A stretch of 64,000 nucleotides of DNA from assembly GCA_027493675.1 (NCBI GenBank), contig JAOSKI010000012.1, positions 229,428-293,427 of the forward strand, given 5' to 3'. The notes under the pieces were generated by a model that searched no databases, was not told where the DNA came from, and was given only the letters and a program-made list of their open reading frames with translations. Positions 52,469 to 63,438 of the stretch are shown piece after piece. Source of the DNA: Microthrixaceae bacterium (lineage in GTDB: Bacteria; Actinomycetota; Acidimicrobiia; Acidimicrobiales; Microtrichaceae). The position numbers and the translations under genes were made by a program. Position 1 is the first letter of the stretch; every line of letters begins with the position of its first letter.

Positions 52469-54103
52469 CTACTGCGAGACCGGTTCGGGTGGGGTGAACA
52501 TGGCCTTGTCGTCCCCGATCTCCTCGGCGATCAGCGCGTTGAGCTTCTCGTTCATGGCCGACAGCAGGGCCTCGTCGTATCGGGGATGGGCCGGGTCGGC
52601 CAGGTTGTCCATCTCTTCGGGATCCGACTGCAGGTCGTAGGGCGACATCGTTTTCTGCCAGAAGCTGCTGAACTCCTGCCGGTAGGTGGTAGTTGCCCAT
52701 CCCGAAGTAGCGGACCAGCTTGTAACGGCCGTCGAAGACACCGCGGAACAACTCGCGCCTCGAGGTCCGGCACACCGATCTCGTCGACGAGGCCCTTGAA
52801 CTCCTCCATTCCGCGATGGAACTCCTGTCCGGCGGCGGCGGCGGCGGCGTCGAACACCTTGGTCACGTTGCGGACGAACCACTCCGCGTCGATGGTGGCG
52901 ATCATGTCGTAGGTGAGCAGGCTCTCCCCTGCCGGGTGTGGCACTGCTGCCGCGGGGCCCGACGGAAGCCGGATCGCGAACCACACCCGAGAGGTCATGG
53001 CGCTTTCAGGAGCGGGTAGCGCCTCCGCCGTTCGTCCTCCGACAGGCCGGCGAACGCCAGGATCGTCGGCACCAGATCGAGATGGGAACCGACCGCATCC
53101 GAGCGGTTCGCGCCGGGGTGGCGCGGATCGGCGATCACCAACGGCACGTTGACGGATTCCTTGAACGCCACGCTGCCCTTCTGACGCAGGTGATGGGCGC
53201 CGCCCTGCTCGCCGTGGTCCGCGGTGAAGATGACGATCGTGTCGTCCGCCTGACCGCTTGCCTCCAGTTCGTCGAGCACCGCGCCGATGTGCCGGTCGAC
53301 GTCGAGGATGCAGTTCAGGTAGTAGTTGACGTGGTTGTGCCACATGTCCCGCCGATCCATCGGTATCCGGCCGTAGTACATGTCGCACAGGCGCTTGTAG
53401 TCGCCGACCGCCGACGGCTGCCCCTCCAGATCGTCGAAGAAGGATGCCGGCAAGGTCGTCTGCCATCTCCGATGGTAGAGCGGCGTGTCGGGTGCATCGA
53501 AGATCGGGAACATCCCCTTGGCCTGGACCATCTCCTCCGCGTCCGTGTCGAAGAACATGACGTCGTGAGGGTTGACGAAGTTCACGGCCATGAACCACGG
53601 CTTGGCGGCGGCGACTTCGCCAGCACGCGTCGCCAGCCAGTCGATGGCCTCATCCGCGATCTTCGGATCCTTCAGCGCCCCGTCAACGGGCCGCCGATCA
53701 CATCGCCGAAATCCTGGAACTCGGAGAAGCCGTAGGGCTCCATCGCTTCGCTGGTCCCCTCCGTCGGGAACTCCGAGAGGTGCCACTTGCCCTTGTAGAC
53801 CGTGTGGTAGTCGAGATCACGCAGCATGTGACCGATGGTGGGCAAGGTGTTCGGATCGGCTTTCATGTCGTCGATCCAGGCGAAGTTGGTGTTGTCGAAC
53901 ATGCGGGTGTGCGGTGCGTGCCGCCCCGTGTACATCACCGAGCGGGACGGCGTGCACACGGTGGTGGTGCAGTGGTGGTTGTCGAAAGTGACGCCGCGGG
54001 AGCGGATGCGGTCCCTGTTCGGCAAGGCGAAATCAGAGGGCACGGGCTGGTGTGCATATTCCTGATCGGTCACGATCAACAGGATGTTGGGTTGCCTGGT
54101 CAT
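52469..54103 (-). CDS. Sulfatase, formylglycine-dependent type I (several frameshifts)
   Basis: Hydrolyses sulfate esters. The N-terminus has NILLIVTDQEY with the metal Asp at residue 13; the active-site signature CTPSRSVMYTGRH begins at C50, which a formylglycine-generating enzyme would modify. YKGKWHL and IVIFTADHGEQGG are further metal/substrate motifs. The frame changes near 53690, 52998, 52765 and 52680. About 540 residues after repair. No signal peptide is seen, so it is probably cytosolic. Natural substrate unknown. Confidence 0.88.
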
Positions 54104-54261
54104 GATTCGTTCTCCACTCCAGGTGAGGTCATGCTTCGTTCCGGGATGCCCCGCGTTTGCTGACCTTACCCGCAGGGTGGGTTGAGGTTCGTCCCGCCCG
54201 GTGGCACCCTCGGAAGCGTCACCTGCCTCCGGACGACTCCCGCTGAGTCGGACGGAGCGAG

Positions 54262-55189
54262 TCATGCTCCGGCGTCGGTGTGGTGCCGCTCCGATGCCCG
54301 ACGCCGCGACCGCCGCTGGACCGCCAGCGTCGCGCTGGAGGCCAGCACGAGCAGCGTCACGTTGGACAGGAGCACGACGAACGCTCCCCACATCGGGTCG
54401 TCACGCCCCATGGCGAGCGCCGCACCCACGTAGGAAGCAGCAGGGATTGTCGTGACCGAGATCGCGACGCCCACCGCGGCGCCACCAGGCCGCTCGAACG
54501 CGAGCATGCCGGCGACACCGGCGGTCGCGGCGACCATCAGGCTGCCCGGTCCCAGCTGGGTGAGCGCCTCGCCCATCATCGTCTCGGCCAGGATGAGGTC
54601 CTCGGGCAACTGGCCGAACACGCGCAGCAGCACCGTGGCGGCGAACGCGGTGGCCGCCGCCATGGCGAGCCCGACGGCGAGCACGAACAGCGCCCTGCCG
54701 GCCAACCCCCACCGGCGTTCGACGATGCCGATGGCGCTGGCGGACACCGGGAGGAGGTCCGGGCTGATCGCCATCGCGCCGACCAGCAGGACCGCCGAAC
54801 CGGTCACCACCCCGATCCCCGCGATGATGCCGGCAGCCGCCATGAACACCAGGTAGCTGCCGGCGAGCACGGCGTGCTCGTCGGCACGACCGACGATCTC
54901 GGCCCAGACCTGACGCCCCGCATCTGCGGAGCGGACCTGTCGGCGCCATCCGAGCGGCTGGATGCCCGGCACGCGCCACAGGGTCAGGTCGTCCGCAGCG
55001 ATGCCCAGCTCCGCGAGGCGATCGATCGCCACATCCGCGCTGTCCGGCGCCACTTCGGCGGAGACCTGCACCAGTCCGTCCGCGGTGACTGCGGCCCGGG
55101 CGACATGGCGGACGCCGTCGACCTCGCCGAGCGCCGCGGTCACGGCATCGACCCGATCCGGGGAGCACAAACGCGTCGAGCCGGAGCAT
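54262..55189 (-). CDS. DUF389 family membrane protein (one frameshift)
   Basis: TIGR00341/DUF389-type protein. A soluble ferredoxin-like N-terminal domain (VDAVTAALGEVDGVRHVARA) is followed by about six helices, with the family block GSAVLLVGAMAISPDLLPVS and AFERPGGAAVGVAISVTTIP. A two-base loss near 55170 separates the start at 55189 (MLRLDAFV) from the rest. Function unknown; homologues are sometimes linked to ion or metal homeostasis only by context. Confidence 0.82.
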
Positions 55190-55264
55190 CTCAGTCCGCC
55201 CGCCCTCCACTCGTTCGGCCGGTCCCATGATGAACTGCGCGCCGGACGCTCTGTCGGATCGGCC

Positions 55265-55393
55265 TCATGCGCCGTCCACCTGATTGCCGTCGCGCCGTCG
55301 CACCAGGATCAGGATCGACGACGCGGCCACCCACGCAGGGAACAGCAGGCTCACCCACGGGACCGATGCGTAGACGAAAGTCAACATCTTCAC
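55265..55393 (-). CDS. 40-residue membrane protein
   Basis: GTG 55393 or ATG 55387 opens MLTFVYASVPWVSLLFPAWV then AASSILILVRRRDGNQVDG. A single helix followed by a basic end. It lies just upstream of the DUF389 gene on the same strand. It is also the last feature before the composition change. Confidence 0.5.
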   Translation of the reverse strand: MKMLTFVYASVPWVSLLFPAWVAASSILILVRRRDGNQVDGA

Positions 55394-55980
55394 CGATATC
55401 TCGGTATTGAAAGCAAGTTGAACATCGTCTATGCGCTCGCGCTGTGATCGAACGATTCATGCGATTTTCCCGGTATTCTTTCCAGGGCATCATGACGCCC
55501 CCGGCGATCTTGAGATTGATCCGAGGCGGACGTCGATGGATTCCGGATGCCGGAGCGGGGAAGCGACGGCGTCAGCGCATGGGCTTGGCTGCCAGTTTCG
55601 ACCGCGCCTGTTCAGCAGTACCTGGGGCTTATCGCACGCTCTTCGACGCGCGGGGACGGTCACGAGCCTGATCGTGGCTTTGTGGGCGGTATCTGATCGG
55701 CATTATGGCTCAGTTGTTCTTCCTGTATATTTTGCTGCTAACTCATCAGCAGCGAAATTCAGCAGACCAAGCCGATTTCGAATGGTAGTTGAAATCACCA
55801 CTTTATCCCAGCCAACCGGCGTCGGCCAGATTGCGCCGTCGCCACGCGCCAGAACACTGGCCCGGCGCCAAAGCGCCACGGAGGCCGATCTGAGCATGTC
55901 GCGCGGCACGCGCCAGGCATCGAGCGCATCGTCGGTGTGATGCGGCCTACGTCAGCCAGATCCCGCAGCCCGCAGTTTCG
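55394..55980. other. Boundary region with no recognised gene; probable assembly join
   Basis: Starting near 55395 the sequence becomes richer in A and T (for example ATGCGATTTTCC, TATATTTTGCTGC) and no frame has a family match. A plus-strand frame ending LNIVYALAL before TGA at 55445 could be the tail of a truncated gene. The gene content on the two sides belongs to different phyla. Confidence 0.6.
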
Positions 55981-57353
55981 ATGTTCCGGGAAAGGATAGA
56001 GGCTTATGGCACAGCCGCAGGTGCAATAGTAATTCTCCTCCTCCTGTTCATCCTGTTCGCGCTTGGTCGGGTTCACGCCAGCCGGGTGCGCAAGGTCGGT
56101 TCCCCGCGACCGGCGAAATCGAGCCGTATCGTATCGTCAAGGGCGGGCGCGCGTTCATCTGGCCGATCCTGGAGCGGGTGGACGTGCTGCTGCTCGAAAT
56201 CATGACGATCGAGGTCATGACCGACGACGTGTACACCAAGCAGGGCGTCCCGGTGACGCTGGAAGGCGTCGCGCAGATCAAGATCGCCAGCGACGACGTG
56301 TCGATCCGCACCGCCGCCGAGCGTTTCCTGTCGAAGTCCACCGACGAGATACGCAACGTCGCGCACGAGACGCTGGCGGGCCATCTGCGCGCCATCATCG
56401 GCACGCTGACGGTCGAGGAAATCTACCGCGAGCGTGACAAGTTCGCCCAGAGCGTGCAGGATGTGTCCGCCAGCGACCTGGCGAACATGGGCCTGGGCAT
56501 CGACAGCTTCGTCATCAAGGACGTGCGCGACAAAGAGGGCTACCTGGAAGCGCTGGGCCGCCCGCGCATCGCCGAAGTGAAGCGCGACGCCACCATCGCG
56601 GAGCAGCTCGCCCTCACCCGCGAGGCCGAGGCCAAGCGTGACTACGCGCTCCAGCAGGCCGCCTACGACGCCGAGGTGAACCGCCAGCGCGCCGAGGCCG
56701 ACCTGGCCGGAACGCTCCAGACGAACATCACCAACCAGAAGGTGCGCGCCGAGGAAATCCAGATCCAGGTCGTCGAGCGCCAGAAGCAAATCCTGGTGCA
56801 GGAGCAGGAAGCCCTGCGGCGCGAGCGCGAGCTGGAAGCGACCATCCGCAAGCCCGCCGAGGCGGAGCAGTTCCGCATCCGCACGCTGGCCGACGCCGAC
56901 CGCTTCTCGATCGAGGCGCACGCCACCGGTGAGGCCGAGGCGATCCGCCTGCGGGGTGAGGCTGAGGCCGACGCCATCCGCGCGAAGGGTCTGGCCGAAG
57001 CCGAAGCGATGAAGCAGAAGGCCGCCGCCTGGCAGAACTACAACCAGGCCGCGCTGATCCAGCAGTTGATCGAGGCGCTGCCCTCGGTCGCCGAGGCGGT
57101 CGCCAGCCCGCTGGCGCAGACCGACCGGATCGTGGTGATCAGCAACGGCGACGGGGCGGGCGCGGGCGCGTCGAAGATCAGCGGCGACATCGCCGCGATC
57201 ATCGCCCAGGTCCCGGCCACGGTCGAGGCGCTGACCGGCATGAACCTGACCGAAGCCATCAGCCAGCTTCCGGGCGTCATGAACGGCGTCAAGGAGCCGG
57301 GCAACGGGCGTCCGCAGGCCACAGCATCCGAGGCGCCAAAATCGAGTGAGTAA
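55981..57353 (+). CDS. Flotillin-like SPFH protein (one short deletion/frameshift)
   Basis: Membrane-raft scaffold protein. An N-terminal helix (AAGAIVILLLLFILFALG) leads to the SPFH domain (EPYRIVKGGRAFIWPILERV, VPVTLEGVAQIKIASDDVSI, ETLAGHLRAIIGTLTVEEIY). A long coiled coil with EA repeats (RLRGEAEADAIRAKGLAEAE) and a Gly/Ala-rich end (ISGDIAAIIAQVPATVEALT) follow. Near 56105 some residues of the strand after KVG appear lost together with the frame. About 450 residues. Confidence 0.9.
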
Positions 57354-57389
57354 GCACGTCCGCCGCCCACGCCGGCGGCCTTTCGCCGG

Positions 57390-58600
57390 GTGGGGCCAGT
57401 CGATCCGCCACGCAGGGGCACAGCGCGTCTGGCCCTGCTGCGTTCCCGCCCCTACGCGTCGATTCTGGCGGCGGTCGCGGCGCTGGTCTTCTGCGCGTCG
57501 AGCGTGATCGGGCTGCGCGTCGCGCTCGATATGCGCGGCGATCTGGCGGGCGCTCCCTCAGCCGCCGATGCTACCGGCCTCGCCGCCACCGCTGATCGCC
57601 CCGCCGACTATCCCGACCATCCCCGCTGCAACCCTGCCGCCGACCGCCGTGCCTACTCCCGTCCCAACCGTGACAGGCGTCGTGTTCGACTCGTCCGGCG
57701 TGTACGCCTTCCCGATTGCGGGAGACCCGGCCACCTATCGCTGGACGCACTATCACTGGGACGGGACGAACGCCGCCGACCTCGAAGCGCGCTTCGGGCT
57801 GACACGCGCCCAGTTCGAGGCGGCCACCCGCGCCCCACTGGTCGCGATCACATCCGGCACGGCGCTGCACCACAGCGGCAACATCGGCGGGCTGGGCTAC
57901 GTGCTGCAAGGCGACGATGGCATCGACTATTACTACGGGCACATGTCCGAGCTGTGGGCGCCGGACGGCGCGCGCGTCGAAGCCGGGCAGCCGCTGGGGC
58001 GCATCGGCAACACCGGTGGCACAGCGCAGTTCATCGAGCCGCACCTGCACCTGGCGATCGGCCCGCGCGACACGCTGTGGACCCAGCAGCCCAGCGATCA
58101 ACGCCGCCGAGTACTTGCAAACGCTGTTCGGTCTGGCGTGGGACCGAGCGCCCCCACGCCGACCGTGCCCTTCGCGCAGCCCGGCTGGCTGGCCGGTCAC
58201 CCATCCCGACGCGCGGATCGTCACCCCGTTCGAGCGCAGCGCAGGCGGGCGCCCTAGTTGAGCCAGCCGTCGAGATGGGCTTGTGCCCGGCGCCACCTGG
58301 CGAAACGCTCGACGTGGTGTCCGACGCTGACGGCGTGGTGAACGTCATCCGCTGGACCGAGCTATGGCACGCGCATCCAGATCACCAACGAGGCGGCGGA
58401 TCGACGGTCGTCATCTCCGGCGTGAAGGAATGGCTGGTCGAGGACGGCGAGGTCGTGCAGGCGGCCAGGTGATCGGGCGCTGGAACCCGGCGAACCGCCC
58501 GCGCCTGCACTACATGATCTTCGAGAATGGCGTTATCATTGACCCCACGCTGATGCTCGACCGGCCGGGCGATACGGGTACGTCCCCTGTGGCCCCATGA
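57390..58600 (+). CDS. Membrane-anchored protein with two M23-type peptidase domains (frameshifts)
   Basis: An N-terminal helix (ASILAAVAALVFCASSVIGL) and a Pro/Thr-rich linker precede an M23 domain: GDPATYRWTHYHWDGTNAAD, IDYYYGHMSELWAPDGARVE and FIEPHLHLAIGPRDTLW. The second, weaker copy reads IVTPFERSA to DGEVVQAGQVIGRWNPANRP and LHYMIFENGVIIDP. The frame changes near 57560, 58100-58250 and 58470. Zinc His residues are visible in the first copy (HYHWD, YYGHM, HLHLA). Probably a cell-envelope peptidase or scaffold. Confidence 0.7.
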
Positions 58601-58666
58601 CCAGCCGCCGTATAATGAACTGTGCGCGAAACTCACGCGTTCCCTGGAGACTGGCACCCGGGAGCT

Positions 58667-60250
58667 ATGCGTCTTATCCGCCCAATCGCGCTCTTGACCC
58701 TCGCCCTGGCAATGCTGGGGACCGGCGCTGCCCCGCGCACGTCCCTCGCCCAATCCCCGGACGCCATCATCATCGGCACCACGGACCTCGGACCCAACAC
58801 CCTCGATCCCGGCGAGGCGTATGACTTCGCCGCGTGGGAAGTGCTGAGCCACCTCTACGTCGGCCTCACCCGCGCGGTGCCCGGGCAGCACCAGCCCGGA
58901 TGGAGCTGGCGCTGGCCGAGGATGTCACTGATCAGCGAGGACCGGCTGGACCTACGTTCACGCTGCCCGCCGGTGCAGCGTTCTGCGACGGCGCGCCGAT
59001 CACGGCGCAGACATTTCGTCGCCTCGATCGAGCGCGTGCTGGCCCTGGGGCGCGGCGCTGCCCAGGCGGTCGAGCCGTATGCTCGAGATCGGTCACCGCG
59101 CTGGACGGCACGACGCTCGAATTCCGCCTCAGCAGCCGGTGCCGTATTTCCTCGGCTTGCTCGCGCTGCCGCCCTATTTCCCGGTCCACCCGGATCTGGC
59201 CCAGCGCGCGCAGCCAACCCCCTTCGCCGAGGGCGGCCTCATCGGGAACGGTCCCTATTTACTGGAGGCGTTCGACGTCCGCGATCAGATTAGGCCTGAC
59301 ACCCAATCCAACGTATGATCTCGGCCCCCAACCGGCCGCGCCATGCCATCCAGCTCAGAGCTTACGAGCGCTCGCAGGATCTGCGCGACGCTGTGCGCAA
59401 CCGCGAGGTCGATATCGCCTGGCGCGCTTTGTATCTGGGCCACGTACTCGAGCTGGAGAGCGATGCCAGCCAGGGCATGACCATCACCCACCAGCCCGGC
59501 ACCCGCGCCTTCTACCTCTACATGGGCCAGGACCGCGAGCCAACGGAAGATCCGCTCGTTCGCGAGGCGATTACGCTGCTGCTCAAACGCCAGACGGCTG
59601 TCGACCAGTTCAAAGGGCTATGCAACGCCGCTCGCCAGCTTCGTGCCGGATCTGTTCGCCGCTGCGTATGATCCGATCTGGCCAACCGCGCCGGACGTGG
59701 CCCTGGCGGAAGAGACGCTGCTCCAGGCGGGTTACCGGGCGCGGGGCGATGCCCGCCTGGACGTGGGCATCAGCTTCTCGGAACCCACCTACGGGAATTT
59801 CATGGCGGGTGCCGTCGCGCTGATGGACCGCCGCAGCCGACGAAACGCAGTTCGTGAATCACGGCGTGTTCCTGGACATCGACACGTCCACCTTCACGCG
59901 GATGATCGACCGCGGCGAGACCGCGTTCGCCATCTTCGGCTGGACGCCGATCGTCCCGCACCCGGCAGCCTATTTCGATCCGCTGGCACACTCGGACAGC
60001 CCGATCCCCGCAACGGTCGCTACACGAACCCCGCCATCAACGCGCTGCTCGATCAGGCCGCCGCCCTGGACGATCCCGCCGCGCAGGGCGAGCTGTACCG
60101 CGCCGCGTCCCGGCTGCTGCTGGAAGACTACGCGCTCATCCCGCTGTGGCAGGATCACATCGTGCTGGTCGCCTGGGACACCGTCGAGGGATCGAGATCG
60201 ACGCCAGCGGGTTCCTGCACTATGAGCGACTCGCACGCCGGGCGTCGTGA
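58667..60250 (+). CDS. ABC transporter substrate-binding protein, family 5 (peptide/solute; many frameshifts)
   Basis: Signal peptide RLIRPIALLTLALAMLGTGA then a family 5 (OppA/DppA-like) fold: TDLGPNTLDPGEAYDFAAWE, EVLSHLYVGLTR, TFTLPAGAAFCDGAPITAQT, PYFPVHPDLAQRAQPTPFAE, GLIGNGPYLLEAFD and FAIFGWTPIVPHPAAYFDPL, ending FLHYERLARRAS. The frame changes at least six times (near 58880, 58960, 59060, 59280, 59640, 59830, 60010, 60200). About 525 residues. No permease genes follow; the gene converges with ferredoxin 1. Confidence 0.82.
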
Positions 60251-60267
60251 GGCGGGCGGACAAAAGA

Positions 60268-60298
60268 AACGGGGACCGCCACAAGGCGATCCCCCGTT
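60268..60298 (-). terminator. Intrinsic terminator of ferredoxin 1
   Basis: A 12-13 bp G+C stem with an ACAA loop (60268-60280 and 60285-60298). On the minus strand it is followed by TTTCTTTTG, so it ends the ferredoxin transcript; it also lies 18 bases after the convergent transporter gene. Confidence 0.75.
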
Positions 60299-60317
60299 AG
60301 CATGACGCGGAAAACAG

Positions 60318-60666
60318 CTACGGCGCTGAGTCGTAGCCCGGCCCAGCGGGAGAAGAAATCGTAGTTCGGTTTGATATCCTCGGTCAGATCCACCACTTCG
60401 CCCCCATCGGCGGCGTAGCGCGGACCGCGGAACGGAATACGTTCCTGCCCGGCGGCCATTTCGTAGGCATCCGGAACCTCATCCTCGACGAAGATCGCCT
60501 CGAACGGGCACTCCGGCACACACGCGCCGCAGTCAATGCAGGTGTCCGGATCGATGAAGTACCACGGCCACTCGCTCTCCGGGAACCCAGGAACAATGCA
60601 GTCAACCGGACAAACTTCGACGCACGCGCCGTCGCGCAGGCAGATACTAGTGATAATATGGGTCAT
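60318..60666 (-). CDS. Ferredoxin with two Fe-S cluster motifs, copy 1 (one frameshift)
   Basis: About 115 residues. First cluster motif ICLRDGACVEVCPVDCIVPG has four cysteines; second is DTCIDCGACVPECPFEAIFV. ATG 60666. One extra C near 60352 breaks the frame; repaired, the protein ends PGYDSAP at 60318 like its neighbour. The C-terminal stretch VVDLTEDIKPNYDFF is shared with copy 2. Probable electron carrier in the cytosol. Confidence 0.88.
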
Positions 60667-60870
60667 TGCTGATGCTCCTCTAGTCAATTAGGGCATAGTC
60701 GGGCCGGTCAATATCCCCACTATACGGAACTCCAAGCAGGTTTTCATGTATCGAAAACTGGGCAGAACGCATGACTATCGGCACAGATGAAGTCTCTCTC
60801 ATCTGGACGCTCGAAATAACTATACAGACAATCCCTCGAGCGCGCAACCGATCGCCCATCCCGCGCTGAC

Positions 60871-60899
60871 CCAAAAATGCGACTGCCAGTCAGGCAGTC
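60871..60899 (-). terminator. Intrinsic terminator of ferredoxin 2
   Basis: 9-bp stem (60877-60885 with 60891-60899), five-base loop, followed on the minus strand by a run of five T. It lies 50 bases after the ferredoxin 2 stop and before copy 1, so the copies are separately transcribed. Confidence 0.85.
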
Positions 60900-60948
60900 G
60901 CTCGTTCAAACGTCGTTTCCAGCCGTGCGGAAAGGACCGGATCCGCCG

Positions 60949-61296
60949 TTACGGCGCGGAGTCGTACCCCGGCCCCTTCGCGAAGAAGTCGTAGTTGTAC
61001 TGGATATCCACCGTCAGGTCGACGATCTCGCCGCCCGCGGCTGTATAGCGCTCGCCACCGTGCGGCGCGCGTTCCTGCCCGGCAGCCATCTCGTAGTCGT
61101 CCGGAACTTCGTCTTCCATATAGATGGCTTCGAGCGGGCACTCCGTCACACAGGCACCACAATCCATGCAGGAATCGGGATCGATGTAGTACCAGGGCCA
61201 TTCACTCTCAGGGAAACCGGGAATGATGCTCTCGGTAGGGCATACTTCTACGCACGCACCGTCGCGCAGGCACAGGCTGGTAACAATATGCGGCAT
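60949..61296 (-). CDS. Ferredoxin with Fe-S cluster motifs, copy 2
   Basis: 115 residues, intact. Strongly similar to copy 1 along its whole length, ending GPGYDSAP. The first motif is SLCLRDGACVEVCPTESIIP: the fourth cysteine is replaced (Ser), while the second motif DSCMDCGACVTECPLEAI is complete. The first cluster is therefore probably a [3Fe-4S] or lost. Together with copy 1 it is a tandem duplication. Confidence 0.9.
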   Translation of the reverse strand: MPHIVTSLCLRDGACVEVCPTESIIPGFPESEWPWYYIDPDSCMDCGACVTECPLEAIYMEDEVPDDYEMAAGQERAPHGGERYTAAGGEIVDLTVDIQYNYDFFAKGPGYDSAP

Positions 61297-61519
61297 TCTT
61301 GGTTCTCCTCATGCTTATGATGGATGGTCTGCCCAAAACTATAGCGCGAACCCGCGTCTTTCCATGTGACAAACAATAGACACAATACGTGACGTTAGGC
61401 ACAAGTTGCCTCTGACTCGCGGCAGGCCACCCATCATGGGCATGGCTGCGGCGTGATGATCCAACAAAAAACGGGCATCTAGTTGCCTGAATGCCCGTTC
61501 TGCTGCCAGGAGGAGACGA
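61297..61519. other. Intergenic region with ferredoxin 2 promoter and sodA terminator
   Basis: The minus strand has TATAGT at about 61338-61343, 42 bases before the ferredoxin 2 start, a possible -10 box. Its left half contains no gene. The terminator listed at 61465-61498 belongs to sodA. Confidence 0.5.
61465..61498 (-). terminator. Intrinsic terminator of sodA
   Basis: ACGGGCAT (61471-61478) pairs with ATGCCCGT (61491-61498) around a 12-base loop; on the minus strand it is followed by six or seven T. It begins 22 bases after the sodA stop. Confidence 0.88.
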
Positions 61520-62130
61520 CTAGCCGCGCGCAGCCTTGAATCGCTCGGCCACGTCGGCCCAGTTCACCACGTTCCACCACGCGTCCACGTACCCGCCGCG
61601 GTTGTTCTGGTATTTGAGATAATAGGCGTGCTCCACACATCCAGCACCAGCAGCGGCACGACGCCCCACTGGGTCAGGTTGTGGTGCTTCTCGGATTGGA
61701 GCACTTCCAGGTGCTCGCCGACGGGCTGCCAGACCAGCAGCGCCCAGCCGCTGCCCTCGACGGCGCCCGCGGCGGCAGTGAAATGTGCCTTGAACGCCTC
61801 GAAGCTGCCAAAGTCCTTGTTGATCTGCTCGGCGAGAGCGCCGCTCGGCGAGCCACCGCCCCCGTTACCGGCGGGCGCCATGTTGGGCCAAAAGATCGCG
61901 TGCAAAAAATGACCGGAGCCGTGGAAAGCCGCCTCGCGCGACCAGTGCTTGACCATCGCAAAATCGCCCGCCGCGCGCGCTTCAGCGAGTTTCTCTTCGG
62001 CCTTGTTCAAACCATTGACATAACCCAGGTGATGCTTGTCATGATGGAGCCGCATCGTCTGCTCGTCGATGTGCGGTTCGAGGGCATCATACGCATAAGG
62101 CAGGGGTGGCAGTTCGTGTTTCTTCGCCAT
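61520..62130 (-). CDS. sodA: Superoxide dismutase, Fe/Mn type (one frameshift)
   Basis: Converts superoxide to oxygen and peroxide. [17 protein letters not shown] and [17 protein letters not shown] give the first metal His residues; [13 protein letters not shown] is family-typical; [20 protein letters not shown] (in the repaired frame) gives the Asp and last His. One G missing near 61640; the true end FKAARG is at 61520. About 202 residues. ATG 62130 follows an AAGGAGA site. Mn versus Fe cannot be told. Confidence 0.93.
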
Positions 62131-62226
62131 AGGTACGTTCTCCTTGTGAATGCATGTTCGCAGAAAAGCGTCACAGCGGCTCGGGGAGTCAGTGGCTCGA
62201 CGCTTATCCGTGTGACAGATAATGTG

Positions 62227-62256
62227 ATTATAAGGAAGGGCGCCGTCCCGCGACAA
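62227..62256 (-). promoter_or_regulatory. sodA promoter
   Basis: On the minus strand TTGTCG (62256-62251) and TATAAT (62232-62227) are separated by 18 bases, about 97 bases before the sodA start. This is a near-consensus sigma-70 promoter. Confidence 0.7.
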
Positions 62257-62365
62257 CAAGAATTTCGTATGATTCACGGCAACAGAAATGCAAACGAGCC
62301 GCCGCGTCTTGCTTGCGACAGCTCGCCTCGGGTCGTATTCGGCGCGGCTGCACCACGGCGCCCGG

Positions 62366-63372
62366 TTACAGGCCCTGCACCATGCGGCGCATCACCGCCA
62401 GATCTTCGAGCGCGCGCCCGGCACCAACCGCCGTCGCCACCAGCGGCTCCTCGGCGCGATAGGCGGGCACGCCCACGCGGCGCGTGACGAATTCATCAAT
62501 GCCACGCAACATGGCGCCGCCCCCCGTCAGCAGTATGCCGCGATCGATGATGTCCGACGCCAGCTCCGGCGGCGTCTTTTCGAGCACGGCCTTCGCCGCG
62601 TCGACGATGGTGGTCAGCGGTTCCTCGATGGCTTCGATCACCTCACTGGTCGTCACGGTGATCGTGCGCGGCAGGCCCCCACCTGATCGCGCCCCTGGAT
62701 CTCCATGCTCAGCTCTTCACCGATGTCAACCGCCGCCCCAATCTGGATCTTGATCGACTCGGCGGTCGGCTCGCCGATCACCAGGCTGTACTTGCGGCGA
62801 ATGTAGTTGATGATTCCGTCATCCAAACGTGTCCCCCCCATCCGGACGCTGTCGGCCACCACGATCCCGTTCATCGCCAGCACGGCCGCCTCGCTGGCGC
62901 CGCCGCCCATGTTGAAGACCATGTTCCCGGCTGGCGTGCTGATTGGCAGTCCCGCGCCCAATGCCGCCAGCAGCGGCTCCGGCAGCAGGTACGCTTCGCG
63001 CGCCCCGGCTCGCACGGCCGCCTCGTGGACCGCCCGTTTCTCGACGCTGGTCACGCCATAGGGCACGCTCAGCATCACCTCCGGCCCGCGGAACCGCATC
63101 CGCCCGCTCACCTTGCGGAAGAAATAGCGCAGCATGGCTTCGGTCACTTCGTAGTCGGCAATCACGCCATCGCGCAGCGGGCGCAGCACTTCGATGTGCT
63201 CCGGGTGGCGCCCGTACATATCGCGCGCCTCCTGGCCCACCGCCACCACGCGCTCCTCCTCGATGGTGAGCGCCACCATCGAGGGCTCCTGGAGCACGAT
63301 CTGACCGCCAGCGTAAATCATGACATTGATCGTTCCGAGATCAACGCCGAGTTTCCGTGATAACATGCCCAT
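62366..63372 (-). CDS. mreB: Rod-shape-determining protein MreB (one frameshift)
   Basis: Actin-like cytoskeletal protein that guides wall synthesis. [20 protein letters not shown] is phosphate-1; [20 protein letters not shown] is phosphate-2; [20 protein letters not shown] is the adenosine motif. A base change near 62685 separates VGACRARSP from [20 protein letters not shown]. About 335 residues. ATG 63372 (MGMLSRKLG). Typical of a rod- or filament-shaped cell, and fits Chloroflexota. Confidence 0.93.
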
Positions 63373-63438
63373 CGTGACATTACCTTCCAGGTCAGGGGTG
63401 TCTGGCCACACTTATACCGCAAGCCACGTTAAAACACG

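Noticed and set aside
49481..52912. A 1,143-codon plus-strand frame across the antiporter and SulP genes
   Set aside because: Composition is Arg/His/Gln-rich as expected from out-of-frame GC-rich DNA, and real membrane proteins lie in other frames.
55431..55940. 170-codon plus-strand frame in the boundary region
   Set aside because: Composition and lack of homology-like blocks suggest chance; it spans the likely join.
60680..60874. 64-codon minus-strand frame between the two ferredoxin genes
   Set aside because: No resemblance to any family; it overlaps the terminator of copy 2 and the promoter region of copy 1.
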